A DNA stretch of 64,000 bases from Serratia sarumanii (GTDB taxonomy: Bacteria; Pseudomonadota; Gammaproteobacteria; Enterobacterales; Enterobacteriaceae). Every line of letters starts with the position of its first letter. Positions within the stretch are counted from its first letter, which is position 1. Positions 31,032-41,886 of this stretch are shown piece by piece. The DNA lies in NCBI RefSeq assembly GCF_029962605.1, contig NZ_CP124750.1, positions 1,736,001-1,800,000 on the forward strand. The letters are read 5' to 3'. Under the pieces are notes generated by a model that saw only the letters and a list, made by a program, of their open reading frames with translations, was not told where the DNA came from and ran no database searches. A program made the translations under genes and the position numbers.

Positions 31032-34000
31032 TTGAACGCGGTAAATTTCGCTCGCTGACGCTGGTTAACTGGAACGGCTTCTTTGCCCGCACCTTTGATC
31101 TGGATGAGCTGGTGACCACGCTGTCTGGCGGTAACGGGGCAGGGAAATCCACCACCATGGCGGCTTTCGTCACCGCACTGATCCCCGATCTGACGCTGCT
31201 GCACTTCCGTAACACCACCGAAGCGGGCGCCACCAGCGGTTCGCGCGATAAAGGCCTGCACGGCAAGCTGCGCGCCGGCGTGTGCTACTCCACCCTCGAC
31301 GTCGTCAACTCGCGCCACCAGCGCGTGGTGGTCGGCGTGCGTCTGCAGCAGGTAGCGGGGCGCGATCGCAAGGTCGACATCAAACCATTCACCATTCAGG
31401 GCCTGCCGACTGCGGTGCAGCCGACCGAGCTGCTGACCCAGACCGTGGGTGAGCGCCAGGCGCGCGTGCTGTCGTTGCAGGAACTGAAGGATCGCGTGGA
31501 AGAGATGGAGGGCGTGCAGTTCAAGCAGTTCAACTCCATCACCGATTACCACTCGCTGATGTTCGATCTGGGCGTGATCCCGAAACGCCTGCGTTCGTCC
31601 GCCGATCGCAGCAAATTCTACCGTCTGATTGAAGCGTCGCTGTACGGCGGTATTTCCAGCGCTATCACTCGCTCGCTGCGCGATTACCTGCTGCCGGAAA
31701 ACAGCGGCGTGCGCAAGGCGTTCCAGGATATGGAAGCGGCGCTGCGCGAAAACCGCATGACGCTGGAAGCGATCCGCGTCACCCAGTCGGATCGCGATCT
31801 GTTCAAGCATTTGATCTCCGAGGCTACCTCCTATGTGGCGGCGGACTATATGCGTCACGCCAACGAACGCCGCATCCATCTGGACGGCGCGCTGGCGCTG
31901 CGCAGCGATCTGTTGGGCAGCCGCAAGCAGCTGGCCGCCGAACAGTATCGCCATGTGGAAATGGCGCGCGAGCTGAGCGAACAGAGCGGTGCCGAATCCG
32001 ATCTGGAAACCGATTACCAGGCCGCCAGCGACCACCTGAATCTGGTGCAGACGGCGATGCGTCAGCAGGAGAAGATCGAGCGCTATGAAGCCGATCTGGA
32101 AGAGCTGACCTACCGTTTGGAAGAGCAGAACGAAGTGGTGGCCGAGGCCAGCGAGCAACAGGCCGAAAATGAAGCGCGCGCCGAAGCGGCCGAGCTGGAA
32201 GTGGATGAGCTGAAGAGCCAGCTGGCCGACTACCAGCAGGCGCTCGACGTGCAGCAGACCCGCGCCATTCAGTATCAGCAGGCGCTGCAGGCGCTGGAGC
32301 GCGCACGCGCGCTGTGCCAACTGCCGGATCTGACCGCCGATAACGCCGAACAGTGGCTGGATACCTTCCAGGCCCGCGAGCAGGAGGCGACCGAAGCGCT
32401 GCTGATGCTGGAACAGAAGCTGAGCGTGGCCGACGCCGCGCACGGCCAGTTCGAACAGGCCTATCAGCTGGTGGGGAAAATCGCCGGCCAGGTCAGCCGC
32501 AGCGAAGCCTGGCAGTGCGCGCGCGAATTGCTGCGCGACTGGCCTTCGCAGCAGCACCTCGCCGAGCGCGTTCAGCCGTTGCGCCTGCGCCTAAGCGAAC
32601 TGGAACAGCGCCTGCGCTCGCAGCAGGACGCCGAGCGCCTGTTGCAAGAGTTTTGCAAACGCCATGGCCAAGAGTACCAGCCGGACGATCTTGACATGCT
32701 GCAGCAGGAGCTGGAAGAGCGCCTGGAAGCGCTGTCGCAGAACGTCAGCGAAGCCGGCGAACGCCGCATGGAGATGCGCCAGGAGCTGGAGCAGATCCAG
32801 CAGCGCATCCGTGAGCTGACGGCGCGCGCGCCGGTGTGGCTGGCGGCGCAGGACGCTCTGAGCCAGCTCAGCGATCAGAGCGGAGAGCCGCTGGAAAACA
32901 GCCAGCAGGTGACCGAATACATGCAGCAGCTGCTGGAGCGCGAGCGTGAAACCACCGTCGAGCGCGACGAAGTGGCGGCCCGCAAACGTGAAGTGGAAGC
33001 GCAGATCGAACGTCTCAGCCAGCCGGGCGGCGCGGAAGATCAACGCCTGGTCACGCTGGCCGAACGTTTCGGCGGCGTGTTGCTGTCGGAAATCTACGAT
33101 GACGTCACCATCGACGACGCGCCTTACTTCTCGGCGCTGTACGGCCCTTCGCGCCACGCCATCGTGGTGCCGGATCTGTCGCTGGTGCGCGAGATGCTGG
33201 AAGGGCTGGAAGATTGCCCGGAAGATCTTTACCTGATCGAAGGGGATCCGCAGTCGTTCGATGACAGCGTATTCGCCGTCGAAGAGCAGGAAAAAGCGGT
33301 GGTGGTGAAAATCGCCGATCGCCAGTGGCGTTATTCCCGCTACCCGGAAGTGCCGTTGTTCGGCCGCGCGGCGCGCGAAAATCGCCTGGAAGTGCTGCAT
33401 GCCGAGCGTGAAACGCTGGCGGAGCGCTACGCCACGCTGTCGTTCGACGTGCAGAAAACCCAGCGCTCGCACCAGGCTTTCAGCCGCTTTATCGGCACCC
33501 ATCTGGCGGTGGCGTTCGACGCCGACCCGGAAGCGGAGATCCGCGGCCTGAACGCCCGCCGTGGCGAAATCGAACGCGCGCTGAACAATCACGAAGCGCA
33601 GAACCAGCAGCAGCGTCAGCAGTACGATCAGGCCAAAGAGGGCATTTCCGCGCTCAACCGCCTGATGCCGCTGGTGTCGTTGCTGAACGATGAAACGTTG
33701 CAGGACCGCGTCGACGAGATGCGCGAAGAGCTGGAAGAAGCGCAGGACGCCGCGCGTCATATTCAGCAGCACGGCGTGTCGCTGGCCAAGCTGGAGCCGC
33801 TGCTGTCGGTGCTGCAGAGCGATCCGCAGCAGCATGAACAGCTGCAGCAGGATTACGCGCAGGCGCAAAGCGTGCAGCGTCAGGCGAAACAGCAGGCGTT
33901 CGCGCTCACTGAAGTGGTGCAGCGTCGCGCGCACTTCAGCTATACCGACTCCGCCGGCATGCAGAACGCCAACAACGATCTCAACGACAAGCTGCGCCAG

Positions 34001-35476
34001 CGTCTGGAGCAGGCGGAAGCCGAACGCGCCCGCGCCCGTGAGCAACTGCGCCAGTATCAAACCCAGTTCACCCAGTACAGTCAGGTACTGGCTTCGCTGA
34101 AAAGTTCGTACGACGCCAAGCGCGACATGCTGAAAGAGCTGAGCCAGGAGCTGGTGGACATCGGCGTGCAGGCCGACGCCAATGCCGAAGCGCGCGCCCG
34201 CGCGCGTCGCGACGAACTGCATGCGGCGCTGAGCAACAACCGCGCTCGCCGCAATCAGCTGGAGAAACAGCTGACCTTCTGCGAAGCCGAAATGGACGGC
34301 CTGCAGAAGAAACTGCGCAAGCTGGAACGCGATTATCATCAGCTGCGCGAGCAGGTGGTGACCGCCAAGGCGGGCTGGTGCGCGGTGATGCGCCTGGTGA
34401 AAGACAACGGCGTGGAACGCCGCCTGCACCGCCGCGAGCTGGCGTATATGGATGGCGACGAGCTGCGCTCGATGTCGGATAAGGCGCTCGGCGCGCTGCG
34501 TCTGGCGGTGGCGGATAACGAACATCTGCGCGACGTGCTGCGCCTGTCGGAAGATCCGAAGCGGCCGGAGCGTAAGATTCAGTTCTATATCGCGGTGTAC
34601 CAGCACCTGCGCGAACGCATCCGTCAGGACATCATCCGCACCGACGATCCGGTCGAGGCCATCGAACAGATGGAAATCGAGCTGGGCCGTCTGACCGAAG
34701 AGCTGACCGCGCGCGAGCAGAAGCTGGCGATCAGTTCGAAAAGCGTGGCCAACATCATTCGCAAAACCATTCAGCGCGAACAGAACCGCATTCGCATGCT
34801 GAACCAGGGGCTGCAGGCCGTTGCCTTCGGCCAGGTGAAGAGCGTGCGGCTGAACGTCAATGTGCGCGAAGCGCACGCCACTCTGCTGGACGTGCTCTCC
34901 GAGCAGCAGGAACAGCATCAGGATCTGTTCAACAGCAACCGCCTGACCTTCTCCGAAGCGTTGGCCAAACTGTATCAACGCCTGAATCCGCAGATCGACA
35001 TGGGGCAGCGCACGCCGCAGACCATCGGCGAGGAGTTGCTGGACTACCGCAACTACCTGGAGATGGAAGTGGAGGTATACCGTGGCTCCGACGGCTGGCT
35101 GCGTGCGGAAAGCGGCGCGTTGTCTACCGGTGAAGCCATCGGTACCGGGATGTCAATCCTGGTGATGGTGGTGCAGAGCTGGGAAGAAGAATCCCGTCGC
35201 CTGCGCGGCAAAGACATCTCGCCGTGCCGCCTGCTGTTCCTCGATGAAGCGGCGCGTCTGGATGCCAAGTCGATCGCTACGCTGTTTGAGCTGTGCGACC
35301 GTCTGGAGATGCAGCTGATCATCGCGGCGCCGGAAAACATCAGCCCGGAGAAGGGCACCACCTATAAACTGGTGCGTAAGGTGTTCCAGAACCACGAGCA
35401 TGTGCACGTGGTGGGGCTACGCGGTTTCGCCGGCGAGCCACCGGCGCTGGGCACTGCGCCGGTTGAAACGCCGTAA
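31028..35476 (+). CDS. mukB: Chromosome condensin ATPase MukB
   Basis: SMC-like ATPase that organises and segregates the chromosome. 1482 aa (E. coli 1486). The N-terminal head has Walker [11 protein letters not shown] near residue 34. Two long glutamine- and glutamate-rich coiled coils flank a central hinge (about residues 670-780). The C-terminal head carries the signature region [16 protein letters not shown] and Walker [15 protein letters not shown]. It is the last gene of the cmoM-mukFEB operon, with a terminator 26 bases after the stop. Confidence 0.99.
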   Translation: MIERGKFRSLTLVNWNGFFARTFDLDELVTTLSGGNGAGKSTTMAAFVTALIPDLTLLHFRNTTEAGATSGSRDKGLHGKLRAGVCYSTLDVVNSRHQRVVVGVRLQQVAGRDRKVDIKPFTIQGLPTAVQPTELLTQTVGERQARVLSLQELKDRVEEMEGVQFKQFNSITDYHSLMFDLGVIPKRLRSSADRSKFYRLIEASLYGGISSAITRSLRDYLLPENSGVRKAFQDMEAALRENRMTLEAIRVTQSDRDLFKHLISEATSYVAADYMRHANERRIHLDGALALRSDLLGSRKQLAAEQYRHVEMARELSEQSGAESDLETDYQAASDHLNLVQTAMRQQEKIERYEADLEELTYRLEEQNEVVAEASEQQAENEARAEAAELEVDELKSQLADYQQALDVQQTRAIQYQQALQALERARALCQLPDLTADNAEQWLDTFQAREQEATEALLMLEQKLSVADAAHGQFEQAYQLVGKIAGQVSRSEAWQCARELLRDWPSQQHLAERVQPLRLRLSELEQRLRSQQDAERLLQEFCKRHGQEYQPDDLDMLQQELEERLEALSQNVSEAGERRMEMRQELEQIQQRIRELTARAPVWLAAQDALSQLSDQSGEPLENSQQVTEYMQQLLERERETTVERDEVAARKREVEAQIERLSQPGGAEDQRLVTLAERFGGVLLSEIYDDVTIDDAPYFSALYGPSRHAIVVPDLSLVREMLEGLEDCPEDLYLIEGDPQSFDDSVFAVEEQEKAVVVKIADRQWRYSRYPEVPLFGRAARENRLEVLHAERETLAERYATLSFDVQKTQRSHQAFSRFIGTHLAVAFDADPEAEIRGLNARRGEIERALNNHEAQNQQQRQQYDQAKEGISALNRLMPLVSLLNDETLQDRVDEMREELEEAQDAARHIQQHGVSLAKLEPLLSVLQSDPQQHEQLQQDYAQAQSVQRQAKQQAFALTEVVQRRAHFSYTDSAGMQNANNDLNDKLRQRLEQAEAERARAREQLRQYQTQFTQYSQVLASLKSSYDAKRDMLKELSQELVDIGVQADANAEARARARRDELHAALSNNRARRNQLEKQLTFCEAEMDGLQKKLRKLERDYHQLREQVVTAKAGWCAVMRLVKDNGVERRLHRRELAYMDGDELRSMSDKALGALRLAVADNEHLRDVLRLSEDPKRPERKIQFYIAVYQHLRERIRQDIIRTDDPVEAIEQMEIELGRLTEELTAREQKLAISSKSVANIIRKTIQREQNRIRMLNQGLQAVAFGQVKSVRLNVNVREAHATLLDVLSEQQEQHQDLFNSNRLTFSEALAKLYQRLNPQIDMGQRTPQTIGEELLDYRNYLEMEVEVYRGSDGWLRAESGALSTGEAIGTGMSILVMVVQSWEEESRRLRGKDISPCRLLFLDEAARLDAKSIATLFELCDRLEMQLIIAAPENISPEKGTTYKLVRKVFQNHEHVHVVGLRGFAGEPPALGTAPVETP

Positions 35477-35502
35477 GGCAGAAAAACGCCCTAAAAATCC
35501 GA

Positions 35503-35533
35503 AAATAGCCGCCGCAGGGTGGCTATTTTTTTG
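35503..35533 (+). terminator. Terminator of the cmoM-mukFEB operon
   Basis: AAATAGCC and GGCTATTT flank a ten-base loop and run into seven T residues. Confidence 0.88.
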
Positions 35534-35696
35534 TGCGCGTGGATGATAGTCCTGCTTTTTTATCCGTTGAAAAGCGGTTAGTTTAATCACATAAACAGTT
35601 ATTCGGCGCCCGCAGGGCGAAACGGCCTTTCTGTTTGTATACTGAAACTATATGCAGTTTTTGACGTTTTTTTTGTGAGCATACAGGGGGCAAGGG

Positions 35697-37505
35697 ATGT
35701 TGCTTAAAAAGGGAAACTCTCTACGACGTTTGGCGCTGAGTGGCGCTATCGCCTGTAGTCTTGTGTCGTCGTTTTCCGCATCGGCCACCGTCCCGGCGTT
35801 GCCGGTGGCATCAGCAGGCATGTCCGTTGCGCAGAGCCGTTCTGAACTGCTGGCCGCGTTGCCGCGCGGCATGGATTTGCACTACCTGTCCACGCTGGCG
35901 CCGCTGTATGCGGCGAATCACATGCAGCCGATGTGGCAGGATCGCGAAGCCGTTCAGCAATTTCAGCAGCAGCTGGCCGAGCTGGCGATGTCCGGCGTGC
36001 AGCCGCAGTTCACCCAATGGGTGAAGATGTTGACCGATCCGGCGCTCAGTGAAGCGGGCCGCGATGCGGTGCTGTCCGATGCGATGCTGGGCTATTTGCA
36101 GTTCGTCTCCGCCATCGGTGCCAACGGCAACAACTGGCTGTACAGCAATATTCCCTACAAGCTTGGCTTGCCGCCCACCGCGGTGATCAACCAATGGCAG
36201 CTGGCGGTGCGCCAGGCGCGTACTCTGAGCTACGTGAATTCGCTCGCGCCGCAGCATCCGCAATACGCCAAGATGCATCAGGCGCTGCGCGACATGCTGG
36301 CGGATAATCGTCCCTGGCCGCAGGTGGGCAGCGGCCCGAGCCTGCGCCCAGGCCAGATGAGCAATGATATTCCGGCGCTGCGTGAGATCCTGACGCGCAC
36401 CGGTATGCTCGCCGCCGCGGCGCCGGAAGCGGAGCCGGAACCGGCGGTGGTTTCGGCGAAGATCAATGAGCCCGACGACGGCGGGCTGACGGTAGACGAA
36501 GAGAAAAGCCGCGTGACGGTCAGCCCATCGGCAGCGCCGGTGACGGAGCTGACCGCGGAACAGACGCCGCCGCAGATTGGCAGCGTGGTGAGCGATAACC
36601 TCTATACCGACGAACTGGTGGAGGGCGTCAAGCGCTTCCAGAAATGGCAAGGGCTGACGGCGGATGGCGTGATCGGCGTGCGCACCCGCGAGTGGCTCAA
36701 CGTGTCACCGAAAACCCGCGCCGCGCTGCTGGCGCTGAATATCCAGCGCCTGCGGATCCTGCCGGGGCATGTCGGCACCGGCATCATGGTGAACATTCCC
36801 AACTACTCGCTGACCTACTACCAGAACGGCAATGAGGTGCTGTCTTCCCGCGTTATCGTCGGGCGGCCGAGCCGCAAGACGCCGCTGATGAGCAGCGCGT
36901 TGAACAACGTGGTGGTCAACCCGCCGTGGAACGTGCCGACTACCCTGGTGCGTGAGGACATCGTGCCGAAGGCGATGCGTGACGGTAACTACTTCCAGAA
37001 ACACGGCTATACCGTGCTGTCGGGCTGGAGCAACGATGCGGAAGTGATCAACCCGGCGATGATCGACTGGAGCATGGTCTCTGCGCGCAACTTCCCGTAT
37101 CGCGTGCGTCAGGCGCCGGGCGCGACCAACTCGCTGGGGCGCTTCAAGTTCAATATGCCGAGCTCGGACGCCATCTACCTGCACGATACCCCGAACCACA
37201 GCCTGTTCCAGAAAGACATCCGCGCGCTCAGCTCCGGCTGCGTGCGGGTGAACAAGGCTTCCGATTTGGCGAATATGCTGCTGCAGGACGCCGGCTGGAA
37301 CAACAGCCGCGTGTCTTCCACGCTGAAAGAAGGGAATACCACTTATGTGAATATTCGCCAGCGTATTCCCGTAAAACTGTATTATCTGACCGCCTGGGTT
37401 TCGGATGACGGCCAACCGCAATTCCGTACAGATATTTACAATTATGATAATACGGTGCGATCGGGCGCACAAATTTTGGCTCAGGCCAAAAAATTAATGC
37501 AGTAA
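35697..37505 (+). CDS. ldtD: L,D-transpeptidase LdtD
   Basis: Periplasmic enzyme (YcbB) that forms 3-3 cross-links in peptidoglycan and can confer beta-lactam bypass. 602 aa (E. coli 615). A signal sequence ends near ASA (about residue 30). A peptidoglycan-binding-like helical segment around residues 300-340 ([20 protein letters not shown]) interrupts the scaffold, and the YkuD domain follows with HDTPNHSLF and the nucleophile C515 in [12 protein letters not shown]. It is in the same direction as mepK, which lies 180 bases downstream. The two act on the same cross-links. Confidence 0.96.
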   Translation: MLLKKGNSLRRLALSGAIACSLVSSFSASATVPALPVASAGMSVAQSRSELLAALPRGMDLHYLSTLAPLYAANHMQPMWQDREAVQQFQQQLAELAMSGVQPQFTQWVKMLTDPALSEAGRDAVLSDAMLGYLQFVSAIGANGNNWLYSNIPYKLGLPPTAVINQWQLAVRQARTLSYVNSLAPQHPQYAKMHQALRDMLADNRPWPQVGSGPSLRPGQMSNDIPALREILTRTGMLAAAAPEAEPEPAVVSAKINEPDDGGLTVDEEKSRVTVSPSAAPVTELTAEQTPPQIGSVVSDNLYTDELVEGVKRFQKWQGLTADGVIGVRTREWLNVSPKTRAALLALNIQRLRILPGHVGTGIMVNIPNYSLTYYQNGNEVLSSRVIVGRPSRKTPLMSSALNNVVVNPPWNVPTTLVREDIVPKAMRDGNYFQKHGYTVLSGWSNDAEVINPAMIDWSMVSARNFPYRVRQAPGATNSLGRFKFNMPSSDAIYLHDTPNHSLFQKDIRALSSGCVRVNKASDLANMLLQDAGWNNSRVSSTLKEGNTTYVNIRQRIPVKLYYLTAWVSDDGQPQFRTDIYNYDNTVRSGAQILAQAKKLMQ

Positions 37506-37685
37506 ATGCAGTAATTATAAATAAATAACGGTCAGAATGTTTGGCTATACCGCAGGCCCTCGTAGCCGGGGGCCTGTAAACCTAGGCGTATCGCGGGTTG
37601 ACTCAGCATACGCAGGCGGTTATGGTTCGGACAGTGCGCTGCTTTGTGCATTTATTTTGACATTCTTGCCGGGTTTAACAGAGTC

Positions 37686-38234
37686 ATGGACAAAATTGAT
37701 CATCACCGCCGTAAATGGCTGGCGCTAGGTGGCGCCGCTATGGGCATAGCGCTGCTTCCAGGGCAGGCGTTTGCCAGTATTTCCACCGCTCGACCGCGTA
37801 TTTTAGTGTTGAATAACCTGAATACCGGTGAATCTATTAAAGCCGAGTTCTTTGACGGCAAAGGTTACAATAAAGAAGAGTTGGTGCGGCTAAATCATCT
37901 GTTCCGCGATTATCGCGCCAACAAGGTTAAATCGATCGATCCCCGCTTGTTTGATCACCTCTATCGTCTGCAGGGGCTGCTGGGCACCAGCAAGCCGGTG
38001 CAGCTGATCTCTGGATACCGTTCCGTAGACACCAACAACGAACTGCGTGCGCATAGCCGCGGCGTGGCCAAGCACAGCTACCACACCAAAGGCCAGGCGA
38101 TGGATTTCCACATCGAAGGTATCCAATTGAGCAATATCCGCAAAGCGGCGTTAAAAATGCGCGCCGGTGGTGTAGGATATTACCCACGTAGCAACTTCGT
38201 ACACATCGATACCGGCCCGGTTCGGACCTGGTAA
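37686..38234 (+). CDS. mepK: Murein endopeptidase MepK (YcbK), Tat-exported
   Basis: Cleaves peptidoglycan cross-links with preference for the 3-3 type. The 182 aa start MDKIDHHRRKWLALGGAAMG, a twin-arginine signal ending at QAFA. The M15-type zinc motif is visible as HTKGQAMDFHI and FVHIDTG. The ATG at 37686 matches the E. coli start; an in-frame ATG 14 codons upstream would bury the signal. It lies between ldtD and gloC as in E. coli. Confidence 0.95.
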   Translation: MDKIDHHRRKWLALGGAAMGIALLPGQAFASISTARPRILVLNNLNTGESIKAEFFDGKGYNKEELVRLNHLFRDYRANKVKSIDPRLFDHLYRLQGLLGTSKPVQLISGYRSVDTNNELRAHSRGVAKHSYHTKGQAMDFHIEGIQLSNIRKAALKMRAGGVGYYPRSNFVHIDTGPVRTW

Positions 38235-38298
38235 TCGCTGTGCCGTCAGTGAATAACGCCGCCCCTTGCGGAAGCGGCGTTATTGTCATTGGAGCCTT

Positions 38299-38946
38299 AT
38301 GAAATACCATCTTATTCCCGTTACCGCCTTTAGCCAGAACTGCAGTCTGATTTGGTGTGAAAACACGCAGCAGGCGGCGTTGGTCGATCCCGGCGGTGAA
38401 GCGGAAAAAATCAAAGCGGAAGTCGCGCGGCAGGGGGTGACGGTCACCCAGATTTTGCTGACGCACGGCCATTTGGATCATGTCGGCGCGGCGGCGGAGC
38501 TGGCGGACCATTATCAGGTGCCAATCTATGGCCCGGATAAAGAAGACGCGTTTTGGCTGGACGGTTTGCCGGCGCAGAGCCGGATGTTTGGGCTGGAAGA
38601 GTGCGCGCCGCTGACGCCGACCCGCTGGCTGTCGGAAGGCGATGAGATGCAGGTGGGCGAGATGACGCTCAAGGTGTTGCATTGCCCTGGGCACACGCCG
38701 GGCCACATCGTCTTTATCAATGAGCAGGCGCGTTTGGCGCTGGTGGGCGACGTGCTGTTTAACGGCGGCGTGGGGCGCAGCGACTTCCCGCGCGGTGACC
38801 ATCAGGCGCTGATCGCCTCTATTCGCACCAAACTGCTGCCGTTGGGCGACGACATGCGCTTTATTCCCGGCCACGGCCCGATGTCGACCTTCGGCCACGA
38901 GCGCCAGACCAACCCGTTCCTGCGCGAAGAGCCGGCGGTGTGGTAA
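38299..38946 (+). CDS. gloC: Hydroxyacylglutathione hydrolase GloC (YcbL)
   Basis: Metallo-beta-lactamase-fold enzyme, a type II glyoxalase that hydrolyses S-lactoylglutathione. Metal ligands are visible in [22 protein letters not shown] and PGHGP. 215 aa, the E. coli length, from the ATG at 38299, with GGAG just upstream. It is followed by a terminator that also separates it from the convergent aspC. Confidence 0.94.
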   Translation: MKYHLIPVTAFSQNCSLIWCENTQQAALVDPGGEAEKIKAEVARQGVTVTQILLTHGHLDHVGAAAELADHYQVPIYGPDKEDAFWLDGLPAQSRMFGLEECAPLTPTRWLSEGDEMQVGEMTLKVLHCPGHTPGHIVFINEQARLALVGDVLFNGGVGRSDFPRGDHQALIASIRTKLLPLGDDMRFIPGHGPMSTFGHERQTNPFLREEPAVW

Positions 38947-38972
38947 CGATTATTTCCCGGCAGAAATAATCA

Positions 38973-38996
38973 AGGGCGCATAGAGCGCCCTTTTTT
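38973..38996 (+). terminator. Terminator after gloC
   Basis: GGGCGC-ATAGA-GCGCCC followed by six T residues, 26 bases past the stop, between the convergent gloC and aspC. Confidence 0.88.
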
Positions 38997-39022
38997 ACGA
39001 TTTATGACCTGCGTCGATGCCT

Positions 39023-40213
39023 TTAGAGCACGGCGACGATGGCTTCACACAGCGGCGCCATGTTGTCCGGCGTCATGCCGGCCACGTTCACCCGGCCCGA
39101 GTTCACGGCGTAGACGCCGAACTCTTCGCGCAGACGCAGCACCTGTTCTTTGGTCAGGCCGCTGAACGAGAACATGCCGTTCTGTTGGATGATGAAGCTG
39201 AAGTCCTGCTGCGCGCCTTTCTCCTGCAGGGTGTTCACGAACAGCTGACGCATGCGGTGAATACGCTGGCGCATGTCGGTCAGTTCCTGCTCCCACATCG
39301 CGCGCAGCGCATCGTTGCCCAGAATGGTGGCGACAACCGCCGCGCCGTGTGACGGCGGGTTGGAGTAGTTGGCGCGAATGGCCGCTTTCACCTGGCTGAA
39401 GGCGCGATCGGCGGTTTCGGCATCGGCAGCCACAAGGGTGCAAGCGCCGACGCGCTCATTGTACAGGCCGAAGTTTTTCGAGTAGGAGCTGGCAACGATC
39501 AGCTCTTGATGTTTGGCGGCGAAAATACGCAGGCCCTGCGCATCTTCTTCCAGACCGTTGGCGAAGCCCTGGTAGGCGAAATCGAACAGCGGCAGCCAGC
39601 CATTGGCGACGGAAAGCTCAGCCAGCTGTGCCCACTGTTCCGCCGTTGGATCGATACCGGTCGGGTTATGGCAGCAGCCGTGGAACAGCACCACATCACC
39701 GGCCTGCGCCTGTTTCAGGCTGTTCAGCAGGCCGTCAAAGTCCAACGCGTGGTTGGCGGCGTCGTAGTAGGCGTACTCCAGCACTTCCAGGCCCACGGCG
39801 CTAAAGACGTTCTTGTGGTTTGGCCAGCTTGGGTTGCTGATCCAGATGCGCTTGGCGCTGGTCTGGTTGGCGATAAAGTCTGCCGCCACGCGCAGGCCGC
39901 CGGTGCCGCCGGGCGTCTGTGCGGTACGCGCGCGCCGCGCGGTAACGATCGGGCTCTCTTTGCCGAACAGCAGCTCTTGCGTGCAGCTGGCGAACGCCGG
40001 GATGCCTTCAATGCCGAGATAGTTTTTGGTGGTCTCGTTTTCCAGCAGATACTGTTCAGCTTTTTTTACGCTGGTCAGCACCGGCGTTTTGCCAGTTTCG
40101 TCTTTATAAACGCCAATCCCTAAATTGATTTTATTCGGGCGGGCGTCGGCGCGGAAAATGTCGGTCAGGCCCAGGATCGGGTCGGCGGGTGCGGCGGTGA
40201 TTTTTTCAAACAT
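39023..40213 (-). CDS. aspC: Aspartate aminotransferase AspC
   Basis: PLP enzyme interconverting aspartate and oxaloacetate with glutamate and 2-oxoglutarate. 396 aa, as in E. coli. The Schiff-base lysine is K246 in [15 protein letters not shown]. The ATG at 40213 gives [16 protein letters not shown]; a frame extension of five codons upstream lacks similarity. It lies downstream of ompF in the same direction, but the ompF terminator separates them. Confidence 0.98.
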   Translation of the reverse strand: MFEKITAAPADPILGLTDIFRADARPNKINLGIGVYKDETGKTPVLTSVKKAEQYLLENETTKNYLGIEGIPAFASCTQELLFGKESPIVTARRARTAQTPGGTGGLRVAADFIANQTSAKRIWISNPSWPNHKNVFSAVGLEVLEYAYYDAANHALDFDGLLNSLKQAQAGDVVLFHGCCHNPTGIDPTAEQWAQLAELSVANGWLPLFDFAYQGFANGLEEDAQGLRIFAAKHQELIVASSYSKNFGLYNERVGACTLVAADAETADRAFSQVKAAIRANYSNPPSHGAAVVATILGNDALRAMWEQELTDMRQRIHRMRQLFVNTLQEKGAQQDFSFIIQQNGMFSFSGLTKEQVLRLREEFGVYAVNSGRVNVAGMTPDNMAPLCEAIVAVL

Positions 40214-40387
40214 GTCAGGTGCTTCCAAATCTCGGAGTTAAGCAGACAGAAGCATCAGGGTAGCGCCAGTTATCGGCTTTGCCAACCGTTTGCGATAAAA
40301 ACACCGCGATCTTGTGAACGGGAAGGATTCGACAGAAAAAATGATGGGGAAGGGGAAATCTGCAGGATAAAACGTTACCGGGAGACA
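40214..40387 (-). promoter_or_regulatory. aspC promoter region with a weak PurR-like match
   Basis: On the minus strand TTGGCA and TACCCT are spaced by 17 bases and may form the promoter. TGCCAACCGTTTGCGA (40280-40295) overlaps the -35 box and matches the PurR consensus ACGCAAACGTTTGCGT at 11 of 16 positions. The match is modest and aspC is not, to my knowledge, a listed PurR target. Confidence 0.35.
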
Positions 40388-40420
40388 CAAATAAAAACAG
40401 GGCCGAAGCCCTGTTTTTTA
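40388..40420 (-). terminator. Terminator after ompF with a UUCG tetraloop
   Basis: On the minus strand AAAACAGGGC-TTCG-GCCCTGTTTT is a perfect 10-bp stem capped by the very stable UUCG loop and followed by TATTT, 40 bases past the ompF stop. Confidence 0.92.
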
Positions 40421-40457
40421 ACTTAGCCGACGGTAAACCGCCGTTAAGCGAGACAAC

Positions 40458-41585
40458 TTAGAACTGGTACACCAGACCAACGGCTACGATATCGTCGGTA
40501 GCGGTGCCGGTTGCTTTGGTGAACTCGTTGTCATCCAGCAGGTTGATTTTGTAATCAACGTAGGTGGACATGTTTTTGTTGAAGTAGTAAGTGGTACCAA
40601 CAGAAACATATTTAACCAGATCCTGGTCAGAGCTTACGCCTGGGACGTTCAGGTTCTTGCCTTTAGACTGCAGGTAAGACACTTCTGGACGCAGACCGAA
40701 GTCGAACTGGTACTGAGCAGTGACTTCGAAGTTCTGAGTTTTGCTCGCGAAGCCACCGCACTTGTCATCGGTAGCTGCACAGCCTGCACCGAAGTTACCG
40801 CCGCCGAACGGAGTCATGTTACGGGTTTCTGCGTACATCGCCGCCAGGTAAACGTTGTTGGCATCGTATTTCGCGCCCACGGTCCATGCGTCAGCCTTGT
40901 CGCCACGCTCGTTGGAACGCAGTTTCTGGTCGTCGGTACGGTTGGAAGAAGCGTATGCAGCGCCGAAGCTTACGCCTTCGCCGATGTCATAAGTAGAGGA
41001 GATACCCCAGCCGTCGCCGTTTTGTTTCTTAACGTTACGACCGTCGTTCTGGTTTTTGCCCTGGTATTGCAGAGCGAAGTTCAGACCGTCAACCAGACCG
41101 AAGAAGTTGTTGTTACGATAGGTCGCAACGCCGTTGGTACGGCCGGTCATGAAGTTGTCGGAGTAGGTGTAAGTATCGCCACCGAACTCTGGCAGCATAT
41201 CGGTCCAGCCTTCCACGTCGTACAGTACGCCGTAGTTACGGCCGTAGTCGAAGGAGCCGTAGTCAGCGAATTTCAGACCGGCGAAGCCCAGACGGGTTTT
41301 GGTGCCTTCGGTGCCCTGAGATTCGGCGTGGTTGGACTGAACGTTGTATTCCCACTGGCCGTAACCGGTCAGTTGGTCAGTAATCTGGGTTTCACCTTTG
41401 AAGCCGAAACGAACATAGGTCTGATCGCCGTCATTGCCTTTGTCGTCGGAGAAGTAGTGCAGACCGTCAACTTTGCCGTACAGATCCAGCTTGTTGCCGT
41501 CTTTGTTGTAGATTTCAGCTGCGTTTGCTGCACCAGCAGCCAACAGAGCCGGGATAACCACTGCAAGAATGTTGCGCTTCATCAT
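40458..41585 (-). CDS. ompF: Outer-membrane porin OmpF
   Basis: Trimeric 16-stranded general porin. The precursor of 375 aa has a 22-residue signal ([22 protein letters not shown]) and the mature protein begins [22 protein letters not shown] is the constriction loop 3 and the C-terminal Phe in VGLVYQF is the BAM signal. It occupies the ompF place between asnS and aspC. Unusually, loop 6 carries two cysteines (mature C247 and C254), which porins normally lack. The ATG at 41582 is the second of a tandem pair. Confidence 0.95.
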   Translation of the reverse strand: MMKRNILAVVIPALLAAGAANAAEIYNKDGNKLDLYGKVDGLHYFSDDKGNDGDQTYVRFGFKGETQITDQLTGYGQWEYNVQSNHAESQGTEGTKTRLGFAGLKFADYGSFDYGRNYGVLYDVEGWTDMLPEFGGDTYTYSDNFMTGRTNGVATYRNNNFFGLVDGLNFALQYQGKNQNDGRNVKKQNGDGWGISSTYDIGEGVSFGAAYASSNRTDDQKLRSNERGDKADAWTVGAKYDANNVYLAAMYAETRNMTPFGGGNFGAGCAATDDKCGGFASKTQNFEVTAQYQFDFGLRPEVSYLQSKGKNLNVPGVSSDQDLVKYVSVGTTYYFNKNMSTYVDYKINLLDDNEFTKATGTATDDIVAVGLVYQF

Positions 41586-41690
41586 TATTACCCTCATTGG
41601 TGTTATTCGGACACCTTTGCCACTGCCGCCAATAATTCTTTGGGAACTATTGTTGATAGATTGGTGTCGTCCTGTGTCTGAACGCAGTGT
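41586..41690 (-). promoter_or_regulatory. ompF mRNA leader with conserved micF pairing region
   Basis: The roughly 100 bases before the ATG closely follow the E. coli ompF leader as I know it: CAGACACAGGACGACACCAA, then CAATAGTTCC, GGCGGCAGTGGCA and the end ATGAGGGTAATA before ATGATGAAGCGC. The last part is the Shine-Dalgarno region that the sRNA MicF pairs with in E. coli. micF itself is not in this window. Confidence 0.65.
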
Positions 41691-41743
41691 TCCATTCACA
41701 GGCGGGTTAATCTAGGACGAAAATGATACCAATGTCCCAATCA

Positions 41744-41780
41744 GGTTGCAAAAGGAAAGTATGTGTAACCAAATGTAATT
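41744..41780 (-). promoter_or_regulatory. OmpR binding region of ompF
   Basis: On the minus strand TTACATTTGGTTACACATA followed by CTTTCCTTTTGCAACC resembles the E. coli OmpR F1 site (TTACTTTTGGTTACATATT and the following C-rich half). OmpR phosphorylated by EnvZ activates at low osmolarity through such sites. Confidence 0.7.
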
Positions 41781-41821
41781 TTTCGGGAACTTTGTGATGT
41801 GCGTCAATATTAAAAAATGCG

Positions 41822-41844
41822 AAAGGCCAGCGAGGCTGGCCTTT
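41822..41844 (-). terminator. Terminator after asnS
   Basis: AAAGGCCAGC-CTC-GCTGGCCTTT on the minus strand is a perfect 10-bp stem, with CGCATTTTTT after it, about 40 bases past the asnS stop and upstream of the OmpR sites. Confidence 0.85.
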
Positions 41845-41886
41845 GTTTTGTAACGAAATCGTTTAAAAAACGTTTGATCGTATGAA

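Noticed and set aside
37537..37728. 63-codon open frame between ldtD and mepK.
   Set aside because: It overlaps the Tat signal region of mepK in another frame and has no similarity I recognise.
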